Source: Bacillota bacterium
Lineage (GTDB): Bacteria > Bacillota > DTU025
Direction: 5' to 3'
NCBI GenBank assembly: GCA_028709305.1
Contig: JAQVXE010000010.1
Coordinates: forward strand, 1-39,619
Length of the DNA: 39,619 nt
Shown here: positions 8,860 through 16,885 of the stretch, one piece after another
Layout of the letters: each line of letters begins with the position of its first letter
How positions within the stretch are numbered: the first letter of the stretch is position 1
Position numbers and translations under genes: made by a program
Notes under the pieces: model-generated
What the model was told of the DNA's origin: nothing
Databases searched by the model: none
Seen by the model: only the letters and a program-made list of their open reading frames with translations

Positions 8860-9336
8860 ATGTCTGACAAGGAAGTGATCCTCACTCCCGAAGGCCTCCA
8901 TAACCTGGAAAGAGAGCTCGAGTATCTTCGTACGACAAAACGGAGGGAAATAGCATCCCGGATAAAGCAGGCCATAGAGTTTGGCGATATCAGCGACAAC
9001 TCAGAGTATGAAGACGCCAAGAACGAGCAGGCTTTTGTGGAGGGACGCATCGCTCAGCTGGAGAAGATGCTGAGGAATGCCAAGATTATCGAAGGACCTG
9101 ATGGCGATGGAGACGCAGTCTCTGTAGGCTCCACCGTAGTCTTGAAGGATTTGAGCCACGGTGATGTCGAACAGTATATGATAGTCGGTTCAGCTGAGGC
9201 GAATCCAAGCAAGAAGCGGATCTCGAATGAGTCACCCGTTGGCCGCGCAGTCCTTGGAAAGACTGTCGGGAGTATTGTCGAGGTGATTGTTCCGGTAGGA
9301 ACAATCAGGTACGAAGTAGTTCAGATTGCAAGGTGA
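8860..9336 (+). CDS. greA: Transcription elongation factor GreA
   Basis: GreA inserts its coiled coil into the RNA polymerase secondary channel and promotes cleavage of backtracked transcripts. The 158-residue length is standard. The N-terminal coiled coil (about 1-75) carries the tip motif G-D-I-S-D-N-S-E-Y-E-D-A-K with the acidic residues that position the second magnesium. The C-terminal FKBP-like domain has S-V-G-S-T-V-V-L-K-D, S-N-E-S-P-V-G-R-A-V-L-G-K and V-E-V-I-V-P-V-G. ATG follows GGGGAG by about 10 bases. It begins an operon with lysS, nine bases further on. Its promoter and leader are unusually structured. Confidence 0.97.
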   Translation: MSDKEVILTPEGLHNLERELEYLRTTKRREIASRIKQAIEFGDISDNSEYEDAKNEQAFVEGRIAQLEKMLRNAKIIEGPDGDGDAVSVGSTVVLKDLSHGDVEQYMIVGSAEANPSKKRISNESPVGRAVLGKTVGSIVEVIVPVGTIRYEVVQIAR

Positions 9337-9345
9337 GTGAAGATA

Positions 9346-10830
9346 ATGGACGAACTTGGAGAACAAGTTGAAGGTGCTATGCTAGGGGACGAGCTAGCCC
9401 ACAGGAAAGCGAAGGTTGAGGAGTGGCGCTCACGGGGCATTGACCCCTATGGCTCCAAGTTTGTCAGGACCCACAGCGCTGCTGAGATCATTGACAACTT
9501 CTCCGAACTGGAGGGAGAAGAAGTATCGATAGCCGGACGCGTTATGGCCTTCAGAGGCCATGGGAAGGCTTCATTTCTAGATATTGTGGACATGTCAGGC
9601 CGGATACAGCTTTACGGAAAGCACGACGCACTAGGGGACGAGCAGTATGAGCTTCTACGGCTTGTTGACATAGGCGACATCGTTGGCGTAACGGGAACAG
9701 CATTCCGTACGAGACGCGGCGAGATAAGCGTAGCCGTGTCTTCATTTCGGCTGCTCTCGAAGGCGCTGCGGCCGTTGCCGGAAAAGTGGCATGGCCTTCG
9801 CGATGTGGACATCCGTTACCGCCAGCGCTATCTCGACCTGATGGTCAACCCCGAAGTCCAAAGGACTTTTCTCCTTCGGACCAGGATCATTTCGGCCATT
9901 CGTGAATTCTTGGATTCCAGGGGCTTCCTTGAGGTGGAAACTCCTTGCATGCATGCCATAGCCGGCGGTGCAACAGCTCGGCCCTTCATTACTCATCACA
10001 ACGCGCTTGATATGGAGCTATATCTGCGCATTGCCACCGAATTGCACTTGAAGCGGTTGATTGTGGGCGGACTCGAGAAGGTTTATGAGCTCGGCCGCAT
10101 ATTCAGGAACGAGGGCATTTCAACCAAGCATAATCCGGAGTTCACATCCATTGAGGTCTATGAGGCCTACGCAGACTACTATGACATGATGGACCTTACT
10201 GAAGGGCTTGTTGCCTACGTTGCTGAGTCGGTGCTAGGCACAATGGCCGTAGAATACCAGGGCGAGAAGATAGATTTCACGCCTCCTTGGACGCGGATGA
10301 CAATGGCTGAGGCAGTCCGGAATGAAACAGGAATCGATTTTCTCAGCCTCGAGCAGAAGGAGGCAGTTGCTGCTTGCCGCAAGCTGGGGCTCGAGGTGCC
10401 TGACCATGCCGGATGTGGGCTTTGCATGAGCGAAGCATACGAGGAGTTCGTGGAGAGCAGCCTCATACAACCTACAATAGTCATGGACTACCCAATAGAT
10501 GTGTCGCCCCTTGCCAAGAAGCGGGCTGACAACCCTGACCTAACTTACAGGTTCGAAGTCGTGTGCGCCGGCAGAGAACTGGCTAATGCATTCACAGAGC
10601 TGAATGATCCAGGGGATCAGCTTGAGCGTTTCCTGGCCCAGGTGGCACAGCGCGAGAAGGGTGATGAGGAAGCGCACATGATGGATGATGACTTCATAAC
10701 GGCGCTTGAATACGGGATGCCGCCAACGGGAGGTATGGGGCTTGGCGTTGACAGGCTTGTGATGCTGCTCACGGATTCGGCTTCCATACGCGATGTGATA
10801 CTCTTCCCGCTTATGCGTCCAAAGGAATGA
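9346..10830 (+). CDS. lysS: Lysyl-tRNA synthetase, class II
   Basis: This enzyme charges tRNA-Lys. The protein, 494 residues, has the N-terminal OB-fold anticodon-binding domain (about 55-160, with [14 protein letters not shown]) and the class II catalytic domain: motif 1 around F-L-E-V-E-T-P, motif 2 with R-I-F-R-N-E-G-I and H-N-P-E-F-T, and motif 3 [15 protein letters not shown] 9346 lies 9 bases after AAGGTGA, which overlaps the greA stop; a GTG three codons earlier is less likely. It is followed by nagB after 16 bases. greA-lysS adjacency is familiar in Bacillota. Confidence 0.96.
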   Translation: MDELGEQVEGAMLGDELAHRKAKVEEWRSRGIDPYGSKFVRTHSAAEIIDNFSELEGEEVSIAGRVMAFRGHGKASFLDIVDMSGRIQLYGKHDALGDEQYELLRLVDIGDIVGVTGTAFRTRRGEISVAVSSFRLLSKALRPLPEKWHGLRDVDIRYRQRYLDLMVNPEVQRTFLLRTRIISAIREFLDSRGFLEVETPCMHAIAGGATARPFITHHNALDMELYLRIATELHLKRLIVGGLEKVYELGRIFRNEGISTKHNPEFTSIEVYEAYADYYDMMDLTEGLVAYVAESVLGTMAVEYQGEKIDFTPPWTRMTMAEAVRNETGIDFLSLEQKEAVAACRKLGLEVPDHAGCGLCMSEAYEEFVESSLIQPTIVMDYPIDVSPLAKKRADNPDLTYRFEVVCAGRELANAFTELNDPGDQLERFLAQVAQREKGDEEAHMMDDDFITALEYGMPPTGGMGLGVDRLVMLLTDSASIRDVILFPLMRPKE

Positions 10831-10846
10831 ATGGAGGCGAAGTGCC

Positions 10847-11578
10847 GTGCGAGTGTTGACATACTCCAACTACGATGAAATGAGTGCAGCTGCTGCACGT
10901 ATGATAGCAACCAGGATCGCTGAACTTTCTGAACCCGTGCTGGGGCTTGCGACTGGTTCTACCCCTATCGGCATGTACTCCGAGCTGGCCCGGCTTCACA
11001 ATGAGGAAGGGCTGGACTTCTCTGGCACTACTACGTTCAACCTTGATGAGTATTGGGGGCTTGACCCTGACGACCCCAGAAGCTATCACTGGTTCATGAA
11101 GGAGCACCTCTTCTCCCGTGTGAATTTGGATCCTGCAAAGACGCACGTGCCCCGTGGCATCGGTGTGGATCCTGATGCCGAGTGCGAGAGATATGAGAAG
11201 CTTATTGAAGAGGTAGGAGGAATCGATCTGCAGGTTCTTGGGATAGGCATGAACGGGCACATAGGATTCAATGAGCCCGGCTCTGACCCGAATTCCAGAA
11301 CACGCCTCGTGCGCCTAGCGCAGCAGACTGTAGACGTAAACATGGCAAAGGGCGCGCTGGATTCCTTGCCTGGCCATGCACTGTCAATGGGTATCGGCAC
11401 GATAATGGAGGCAAAGGAGATACTTCTTCTTGCAAATGGCCAGGGCAAAGCGGAGATCATCCGGCGAGCGCTTCTCGGGTCAGTAACGAGGGATGTGCCA
11501 GCTTCCCTGCTTCAGACACATTCCAACGTCGTATGCATGCTCGATGAGCCGGCGGCCAAACTGCTTGATCTTTCTTGA
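10847..11578 (+). CDS. nagB: Glucosamine-6-phosphate deaminase
   Basis: NagB converts glucosamine-6-phosphate to fructose-6-phosphate and ammonia, feeding amino sugars into glycolysis. The 243-residue protein is of the short Bacillus type. Key residues are visible: the A-T-G-S-T-P phosphate loop (35-40), catalytic Asp67 in N-L-D-E-Y, and G-I-G-M-N-G-H-I-G-F-N-E-P-G with Asn136, His138 and Glu143. The start is GTG, 9 bases after GGAGG. No nagA or sugar regulator is nearby; its position behind lysS suggests steady expression. The stop codon overlaps the -35 of the following tRNA promoter. Confidence 0.95.
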   Translation: MRVLTYSNYDEMSAAAARMIATRIAELSEPVLGLATGSTPIGMYSELARLHNEEGLDFSGTTTFNLDEYWGLDPDDPRSYHWFMKEHLFSRVNLDPAKTHVPRGIGVDPDAECERYEKLIEEVGGIDLQVLGIGMNGHIGFNEPGSDPNSRTRLVRLAQQTVDVNMAKGALDSLPGHALSMGIGTIMEAKEILLLANGQGKAEIIRRALLGSVTRDVPASLLQTHSNVVCMLDEPAAKLLDLS

Positions 11579-11603
11579 CGCCGGCGGGTGCGTATGGTAG
11601 CAT
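11575..11603 (+). promoter_or_regulatory. Promoter of tRNA-Ala(CGC)
   Basis: TTGACG (11575-11580, overlapping the nagB stop) and TAGCAT (11598-11603) with a 17-base spacer place the start near 11610, 16 bases before the tRNA. Confidence 0.55.
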
Positions 11604-11625
11604 TAAACGTGCAATAAGTTTGGAT

Positions 11626-11701
11626 GGGCCCGTAGCTCAGCTGGGAGAGCGCTAGAATCGCACTCTAGAGGTCGCGCGTTCGATCCGCGTCGGGTCCACC
11701 A
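11626..11701 (+). tRNA. tRNA-Ala (anticodon CGC)
   Basis: A complete cloverleaf of 76 bases with encoded CCA (11699-11701). The acceptor pairs GGGCCCG with CGGGTCC and contains the G3-U70 wobble that identifies alanine tRNAs. The anticodon stem CTAGA/TCTAG holds the loop A-T-C-G-C-A-C, giving anticodon CGC, which reads GCG. The T arm has TTCGATC. Its own promoter lies upstream and a 10-bp terminator follows. Confidence 0.95.
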
Positions 11702-11722
11702 TGAATATCTAGATGCTTGATT

Positions 11723-11758
11723 GCCCGGCCGCAGGAATGTGCGGCCGGGCCTTTCTTT
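11723..11758 (+). terminator. Intrinsic terminator after tRNA-Ala
   Basis: GCCCGGCCGC (11723-11732) and GCGGCCGGGC (11741-11750) form a perfect 10-bp stem with an 8-base loop, followed by CTTTCTTT. It probably ends both the tRNA and the greA-lysS-nagB transcript. Confidence 0.85.
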
Positions 11759-11876
11759 GCAGTTTGCATCGTTGGACATTGTTCTTCCTGGTCGCAATGG
11801 GAGTACAAGCAAACAGGTGAAGGCAACTGCAGGTCTCAACTTGAAGGTGCCAGAGATCGGATGTGGAAACCGTGGG

Positions 11877-11905
11877 TTGTATACTGATGTCACATCGTGT
11901 AGAAT
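11877..11905 (+). promoter_or_regulatory. Promoter of the ferredoxin gene
   Basis: TTGTAT (11877-11882) and TAGAAT (11900-11905) are 17 bases apart. A TATAAT at 11914-11919 also occurs but would start RNA inside the ribosome site. Confidence 0.5.
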
Positions 11906-11941
11906 GGAGCAGGTATAATCCCTTGGAAGGAGGGCTCACAG

Positions 11942-12109
11942 TTGGCGTACAAGATCAAGGATGACTGCATTGCTTGTGGTGCATGCAAAGAGGAATGTCC
12001 TACCGAGGCCATCAGCGAGGGCGATATTTATGTAATCGACCCGGACAAGTGCATTGACTGCGGTACATGCAACGAGGTGTGCCCTGTAGGAGCGCCGAAT
12101 CCAGCTTAA
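11942..12109 (+). CDS. Small 2[4Fe-4S] ferredoxin
   Basis: A 55-residue clostridial-type ferredoxin. It carries two complete cluster motifs: C9-I-A-C12-G-A-C15-K-E-E-C19-P and C37-I-D-C40-G-T-C43-N-E-V-C47-P, each with the usual proline after the fourth cysteine. Such proteins carry low-potential electrons in the cytoplasm and are the natural partners of pyruvate:ferredoxin oxidoreductase, which is encoded 2.7 kb downstream. The start is TTG, 7 bases after AAGGAGGG. The gene stands alone between its promoter and a hairpin at 12143, so it is probably monocistronic and abundant. Confidence 0.95.
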   Translation: MAYKIKDDCIACGACKEECPTEAISEGDIYVIDPDKCIDCGTCNEVCPVGAPNPA

Positions 12110-12142
12110 GTAAAGGGCTATATTGAACTGGCAATCCGATTG

Positions 12143-12178
12143 TGGACTTCTCGATGTACATGTACGTTGGGGAGTCCA
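12143..12178 (+). terminator. Hairpin after the ferredoxin gene, possible terminator
   Basis: TGGACTTCTC (12143-12152) pairs with GGGGAGTCCA (12169-12178) over 10 bp with two G-U pairs. The loop contains the palindrome GTACATGTAC. There is no T-run, so it may be a stabilising 3' end or a weak terminator. Confidence 0.35.
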
Positions 12179-12331
12179 TGATTCATCCCATGATATTGTT
12201 TGACGGGTCTCGCGGAAATCTGATGTCTACGGGTCCTCAAGGCGCATGAATCAGTGTGTCTGAAGGCTGCGTGCAATTGCATGTTTGCAGCGGTCGGCTG
12301 TCAGCCTGAAACCCGCCGGCGCCGGTATGAG

Positions 12332-12360
12332 TTGTCTGCATACCAGCAGTGTAGTAGAAT
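12332..12360 (+). promoter_or_regulatory. Promoter of pdxS
   Basis: TTGTCT (12332-12337) and TAGAAT (12355-12360) are 17 bases apart; RNA would start near 12367. This fixes the pdxS start at 12395 and excludes the open frame extending back to 12254. Confidence 0.6.
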
Positions 12361-12394
12361 AAATGATGGATTTCGGTGGTTGGAGGGGTGTAGT

Positions 12395-13291
12395 ATGGCA
12401 ATTGGGGAGCTTTTGGATTCTGCCTTTAGGTCAAAGATAGAGTTCGTTGAGGGGCTCCGAGGCGGAGTAATAATGGATGTTACCACGCCTGAGCAGGCCA
12501 AGATAGCCGAAGACGCTGGCGCGGTCGCAGTCATGGCTCTTGAGAGGGTGCCTGCAGACATCCGAGCTCAGGGCGGTGTAGCGAGAATGGCCGATCCTGC
12601 GCTGGTACAGCGCATAATGGATTCGGTCTCTATTCCGGTAATGGCGAAGGTGAGAATAGGGCATTTCGTTGAGGCCCAGATACTGGAGTCCATAGGAGTA
12701 GATTGTATTGATGAGAGTGAAGTCTTGACTCCGGCTGATGAGAGATATCATGTTGACAAGCATGCGTTTGAGACCCCCTTTGTGTGTGGTTGCCGCAACC
12801 TTGGTGAGGCGCTTCGCAGGATCGGGGAGGGTGCCGCAATGATGCGCACTAAGGGTGAAGCCGGAACAGGCGACATAGTAGAGGCGGTCAGGCACATGCG
12901 GGCGGTGAATGAAGATATCCGAAAGCTCAAGGTTATCCCCCGCGAAGAGATCATGGCCATGGCTAAAGAGATAGGAGCCCCCTACGAGTTACTCTGCTGG
13001 GTGGCGGAGCATGGCAAGCTTCCTGTCGTGAATTTTGCAGCCGGTGGTGTGGCAACTCCTGCAGATGCCGCCCTCATGATGCAGCTTGGGGCGGATGGCG
13101 TTTTTGTGGGATCAGGCATCTTCAAGTCTGATGATCCGCCAGCCATGGCTGATGCTATTGTTCAGGCAGCTGCAAACTACAAGGATGCTGGGGCGCTTGC
13201 CAATATCTCAAAGGGTTTGGGTGATGCCATGAAGGGCATAGACGTCTCATCAATGGCGGATGAGGAGAGGCTGCAGCATAGAGGCTGGTAG
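12395..13291 (+). CDS. pdxS: Pyridoxal 5'-phosphate synthase, PdxS subunit
   Basis: PdxS makes pyridoxal phosphate from ribose-5-phosphate, glyceraldehyde-3-phosphate and ammonia. The 298-residue TIM-barrel protein is nearly invariant. Expected active-site residues are present: Asp28 (G-V-I-M-D), Lys85 in [10 protein letters not shown], and Lys153 in [12 protein letters not shown] follows GGAGGGG by six bases. The glutaminase partner pdxT, usually next door in Bacillota, is absent; glyA follows instead, itself a PLP enzyme. pdxT may be elsewhere in the genome, or ammonia may be taken directly. Confidence 0.97.
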   Translation: MAIGELLDSAFRSKIEFVEGLRGGVIMDVTTPEQAKIAEDAGAVAVMALERVPADIRAQGGVARMADPALVQRIMDSVSIPVMAKVRIGHFVEAQILESIGVDCIDESEVLTPADERYHVDKHAFETPFVCGCRNLGEALRRIGEGAAMMRTKGEAGTGDIVEAVRHMRAVNEDIRKLKVIPREEIMAMAKEIGAPYELLCWVAEHGKLPVVNFAAGGVATPADAALMMQLGADGVFVGSGIFKSDDPPAMADAIVQAAANYKDAGALANISKGLGDAMKGIDVSSMADEERLQHRGW

Positions 13292-13384
13292 TACAGATCA
13301 AAGCATACGGATACGTCTGGATTGGAACCCGGCTGGGCTGCCCGCAGACAGGTGAGCAAAATTTGCGAAGGCGGGGGTAATTGC

Positions 13385-14644
13385 ATGTACGATAATGTTA
13401 GGCGCGAGGATCCCGAGGTAGCAGAGGCGATAGGTAACGAGATTCGAAGGCAGCATGAAAAAATAGAGCTGATTGCGTCGGAGAACTTCGTCAGCGAAGC
13501 GGTGCTTGAGGCGATGGGTTCGCCGTTGACCAACAAGTATGCAGAGGGTTACCCAGGTCGGAGATACTACGGCGGGTGCGAGTACGTGGACGTCGTAGAG
13601 ACTCTTGCCATCGAACGGGCGAAGAAGCTGTTCGGGGCGGAGCATGCAAATGTTCAGCCGCATTCGGGGGCGCAGGCGAACATGGCAGTCTATTTTGCAT
13701 CCCTGCAGCCAGGCGACACTGTGCTTGGGATGAACTTGACCCATGGGGGACATCTGACTCACGGGATGCACCTGAACATATCGGGCAAGTACTTCAACTT
13801 CATTCCCTACGGCGTTAGGAAAGATACACAGGTCATTGATTATGATGCCATGGAGGAGCTTGCCAAGAAACATCGGCCCAAGATGATTGTGGCAGGCGCC
13901 AGTGCATACCCTAGGATCATAGATTTTGGCAGGATACATGAGATTGCCAGCAGCGTAGATGCGCTCTTGATGGTTGATATGGCCCACATCGCAGGTCTGG
14001 TGGCAGCGGGCTTGCATCCTAATCCCGTGGAGTATGCTGATTTCGTCACAACTACTACACATAAGACCCTTCGCGGACCCCGCGGGGGAATGATCTTGTC
14101 CAAGTCTGAGTGGGCTAAGAAGATAGATTCTGCAGTTTTCCCTGGTACGCAGGGAGGACCGCTCATGCATGTAATAGCTGCCAAAGCCGTTGCGTTTTCG
14201 GAGGCTTTAAAACCTGAGTTTGCCCGGTACCAACGTGGTATAATTATAAATGCGCGGGCTCTCGCAGATGCACTGATCGGGCTCGGATGGCGTCTGGTAT
14301 CAGGCGGGACCGACAACCATCTAGTCCTTATGGACCTGCGCGGCACAGGGATTACTGGAAGAGCCGCAGAGGAGGCTCTTGATGAGGTTGGCATCACGGT
14401 CAACAAGAATACGGTTCCGTTTGATCCTGAGAAACCGATGGTTACCAGCGGAGTCAGGATCGGCACGCCGGCTGTCACTACCCGTGGCATGAAGGAGCCT
14501 GAGATGCGAGAGATCGCCTTGCTGATCGACAAGACCCTTAAGAATATGGATTCAGAAGAGGTCATGGATGAAGTAAGGAGAGGCGTAGCCGAGGTAGTAT
14601 CCAGATTCCCACTGTATCCTGGTATTAGGGCTGAGTTAGGCTAA
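13385..14644 (+). CDS. glyA: Serine hydroxymethyltransferase
   Basis: GlyA interconverts serine and glycine and charges tetrahydrofolate with a one-carbon unit, using PLP. The 419-residue protein shows L-I-A-S-E-N-F-V-S near the N-terminus, [22 protein letters not shown], and the PLP lysine Lys227 in [12 protein letters not shown]. The ATG at 13385 follows a G-rich GGCGGGGG site and fits the family N-terminus; an upstream in-frame start at 13322 adds a non-conserved extension. It sits directly after pdxS, the PLP synthase. Confidence 0.96.
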   Translation: MYDNVRREDPEVAEAIGNEIRRQHEKIELIASENFVSEAVLEAMGSPLTNKYAEGYPGRRYYGGCEYVDVVETLAIERAKKLFGAEHANVQPHSGAQANMAVYFASLQPGDTVLGMNLTHGGHLTHGMHLNISGKYFNFIPYGVRKDTQVIDYDAMEELAKKHRPKMIVAGASAYPRIIDFGRIHEIASSVDALLMVDMAHIAGLVAAGLHPNPVEYADFVTTTTHKTLRGPRGGMILSKSEWAKKIDSAVFPGTQGGPLMHVIAAKAVAFSEALKPEFARYQRGIIINARALADALIGLGWRLVSGGTDNHLVLMDLRGTGITGRAAEEALDEVGITVNKNTVPFDPEKPMVTSGVRIGTPAVTTRGMKEPEMREIALLIDKTLKNMDSEEVMDEVRRGVAEVVSRFPLYPGIRAELG

Positions 14645-14682
14645 TACTCGACTGTCTATGAAACTCGCTCGCGAATCACTTG

Positions 14683-14702
14683 TGCCGCGGGTAACCGTGG
14701 CA
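14683..14702 (+). terminator. Hairpin after glyA, weak terminator or processing site
   Basis: TGCCGCGG and CCGTGGCA form an 8-bp stem (one G-U pair) closed by a GTAA tetraloop of the GNRA class. No T-run follows. It separates glyA from the por operon. Confidence 0.35.
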
Positions 14703-14786
14703 TGATTCATATAGCCTATACACGCTGTGCTCAAGTTACCCTGGCCAGCTATGTATGGAGAAACACACGATAGGAGGAGGAAGGTT

Positions 14787-15362
14787 ATGGCCAATCTTCT
14801 AGAGATTCGCTGGCATGGACGTGCCGGGCAGGGAGCGAAGACGGCTGCACTTGTACTGGCTGAGGCAGCTATTTCTACGGGCAAGTATGCCCAGGCGTTT
14901 CCTGAGTATGGTCCGGAGCGAATGGGCGCGCCCATGAAAGCTTACAACAGAATCAGCGATGAACCAATCACAGTCCACCACCATGTAGAAGAGCCAGACA
15001 TCGTCATAGTTCTAGACCCAACATTGCTCACAGTAGGCGACGTTAAGGCCGGGGTCCCTGACGACGGCATCTACCTTATCAACACGCCGCTTTCAGCGAG
15101 CGAGATGCGCAAGACACTCGATCTTGAAGGCAGCGGGGCGAAGGTATACACCCTCGATGCGACCCAGGTATCAATGGATACCATAGGCCGCAACATCCCG
15201 AACACTCCAATGATGGGTGCCCTCGTTGCGGCAACGGGGCTTCTGGAGCTCGATGAGTTGCTTGAGGACACTCGGATCAAACTGTCCAAGAAGCTGCGCC
15301 CTGAGGTGGTTGACAAGAACATGGAGGCTATTAAGCGGGCCTATCGGGAGGTGGCTTCTTAA
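14787..15362 (+). CDS. porC: 2-oxoacid (pyruvate) ferredoxin oxidoreductase, gamma subunit
   Basis: The 191-residue gamma subunit belongs to the four-subunit CoA-acylating oxidoreductases of Thermotoga and archaea. Landmarks are W-H-G-R-A-G-Q-G-A-K-T-A at residues 9-20 and P-E-Y-G-P-E-R-M-G-A-P. ATG follows the very strong site GGAGGAGGAAGG. It leads the operon porC-porD-porA-porB, and its stop overlaps the porD start by one base (TAATG). The complex makes or splits acyl-CoA with reduced ferredoxin; the small ferredoxin gene at 11942 may supply the carrier. Pyruvate is the likely substrate, but 2-ketoisovalerate cannot be excluded by sequence alone. Confidence 0.92.
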   Translation: MANLLEIRWHGRAGQGAKTAALVLAEAAISTGKYAQAFPEYGPERMGAPMKAYNRISDEPITVHHHVEEPDIVIVLDPTLLTVGDVKAGVPDDGIYLINTPLSASEMRKTLDLEGSGAKVYTLDATQVSMDTIGRNIPNTPMMGALVAATGLLELDELLEDTRIKLSKKLRPEVVDKNMEAIKRAYREVAS

Positions 15363-15667
15363 TGTCAGTTCCGAAGGATGCCGGCTGGAAGGATGTGCCG
15401 AAGGCCGGGAGGATTCTAGAGCCTGGATCTGCTGCGAAGTATGAGACGGGGGGATGGAGGACCTATCGCCCTGTTCACATACCTGAAAACTGCATCAACT
15501 GCCTATTCTGCTGGATTTACTGTCCTGATCAGGCGATTCTGGTGGAGGACGGGAAATTCAAGGGCATAGACTACGCTTACTGCAAGGGCTGTGGCATTTG
15601 TGCCACCGAATGCCCGGGCAAGCGTGGAAACAAGGCACTCAAGATGATTTTGGACGAAGAGGCCTAG
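15362..15667 (+). CDS. porD: 2-oxoacid (pyruvate) ferredoxin oxidoreductase, delta (ferredoxin-like) subunit
   Basis: A 101-residue subunit holding two [4Fe-4S] motifs: C-I-N-C-L-F-C-W-I-Y-C-P and C-K-G-C-G-I-C-A-T-E-C-P. It relays electrons from the thiamine site in the beta subunit to external ferredoxin. The N-terminal 45 residues (with G-W-R-T-Y-R-P) are typical for PorD. ATG overlaps the porC stop by one base, so translation is coupled. porA follows after 25 bases that include a GGAAGGAGG ribosome site. Confidence 0.93.
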   Translation: MSVPKDAGWKDVPKAGRILEPGSAAKYETGGWRTYRPVHIPENCINCLFCWIYCPDQAILVEDGKFKGIDYAYCKGCGICATECPGKRGNKALKMILDEEA

Positions 15668-15692
15668 ACGAAGAAGGAAGGAGGAGCATTTC

Positions 15693-16874
15693 ATGAGCAT
15701 AAGGGTTGGAAAAACAGGCAACGAGGCGGTCGCAGAGGCGATGCGCCAGATCAACCCGGACGTAGTCGCGGCATATCCGATTACGCCACAAACCGAGATA
15801 GTACAGATCTTCTCCAGCTTCGTCGCTAATGGCAAGGTGGATACAGAGTTTGTGACGGTAGAAAGTGAACACTCTGCGATGAGTGCTACAGTGGGAGCCG
15901 CTTCAGCCGGGGCGCGATCCATGACTGCTACGTCAGCAAATGGACTTGCGTTCATGTGGGAGATTGTATATATCGCAGCCGGCATGAGGCTGCCGATAGT
16001 CATGCCCGTTGTTAATAGGGCGCTTTCGGGGCCGCTGAACATCCACTGCGACCATAGCGACACCATGGGAGCCAGAGATTCCGGATGGATTCAGCTTTTC
16101 TCGGAGAACGCGCAGGAGGCATACGACAACGCTGTTCAGGCCCCTAGAATCGCTGAGAACCCCGATGTGAAGCTTCCGGTAATGGTGACAATGGATGGCT
16201 TCATCATCAGCCATGCCATGGAAGTCATGGAGATACTCGAGGATGAGAAGGTGCGGGAGTTCATAGGGAAGTATGTCCCGGAGAATCCTCTGCTCGATGT
16301 AGACAACCCGGTTACGCTTGGGCCTGTCGACCTGCAGGACTGGAACTTTGAGCACAAGAGACAGCAGGCAGAAGCAATGCGCAACGCCAAGCCTGTGATT
16401 CTGGATGTTGCCAGCGAGTATGCGAAGCTGACTGGCCGTAAGTATGGTCTGTTTGAAGAATACAAGCTGGATGACGCTGACATAGCTATCGTGGTATTGG
16501 GATCCACTGCTGGCACTGCTAAGGTTGCCGTGAATGCGCTTAGGGCAAAGGGAGTCCGCGCCGGGATGCTCAAGATGAGGGTGTTCCGACCATTCCCCGC
16601 AGAGGAGATTGCTGATGCCCTGAAACATGTCAAGGCCGTGGCCGTGATGGACAGGTCTGACTCATTCAATGCCGTGGGTGGCCCAGTATTCGTCGATGTG
16701 CGCTCGGCTCTGTATGACGTTGATAACGGTCCGAAGATCGTCAACTACATCTACGGGATCGGCGGCCGCGATGTGACTCCTGATCATGTCAAGACGGTCT
16801 ATGCCGACCTCGCAAAGATCGCCGAGACCGGGCAGGTAGAGAATCCTCTCACCTACCTGGGCATTAGAGAGTAG
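15693..16874 (+). CDS. porA: 2-oxoacid (pyruvate) ferredoxin oxidoreductase, alpha subunit
   Basis: The 393-residue alpha subunit contains the pyrimidine-binding part of the thiamine site and the CoA-related domain. It shows G-N-E-A-V-A-E-A, A-A-Y-P-I-T-P-Q-T-E, V-E-S-E-H-S-A-M-S-A-T-V-G-A-A-S-A-G-A-R, the typical threonine and glutamate of the family, and the C-terminal transketolase-like domain with V-L-G-S-T-A-G-T-A and F-R-P-F-P. ATG follows GAAGGAGGAGC. It lies in the operon directly before porB (11-base gap). Confidence 0.95.
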   Translation: MSIRVGKTGNEAVAEAMRQINPDVVAAYPITPQTEIVQIFSSFVANGKVDTEFVTVESEHSAMSATVGAASAGARSMTATSANGLAFMWEIVYIAAGMRLPIVMPVVNRALSGPLNIHCDHSDTMGARDSGWIQLFSENAQEAYDNAVQAPRIAENPDVKLPVMVTMDGFIISHAMEVMEILEDEKVREFIGKYVPENPLLDVDNPVTLGPVDLQDWNFEHKRQQAEAMRNAKPVILDVASEYAKLTGRKYGLFEEYKLDDADIAIVVLGSTAGTAKVAVNALRAKGVRAGMLKMRVFRPFPAEEIADALKHVKAVAVMDRSDSFNAVGGPVFVDVRSALYDVDNGPKIVNYIYGIGGRDVTPDHVKTVYADLAKIAETGQVENPLTYLGIRE

Positions 16875-16885
16875 GGGGTGTGCAC

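Noticed and set aside
11914-11919. TATAAT as the ferredoxin -10
   Set aside because: No -35 at proper distance and RNA would start inside the ribosome-binding site; TAGAAT at 11900 fits better.
12254-12394. N-terminal extension of pdxS
   Set aside because: It would start upstream of the promoter at 12332-12360, and the family N-terminus M-A-I-G-E-L-L has a good ribosome site at 12395.
13298-14170. Minus-strand open frame of 290 codons opposite glyA
   Set aside because: Composition looks random and glyA on the other strand is highly conserved. The same applies to long antisense frames opposite porA (15933-16628), the RND gene (22947-23840) and the subtilase (32658-33329).
14645-14786. Promoter for the por operon
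   Set aside because: No pair of hexamers with acceptable spacing could be found, though one probably exists.
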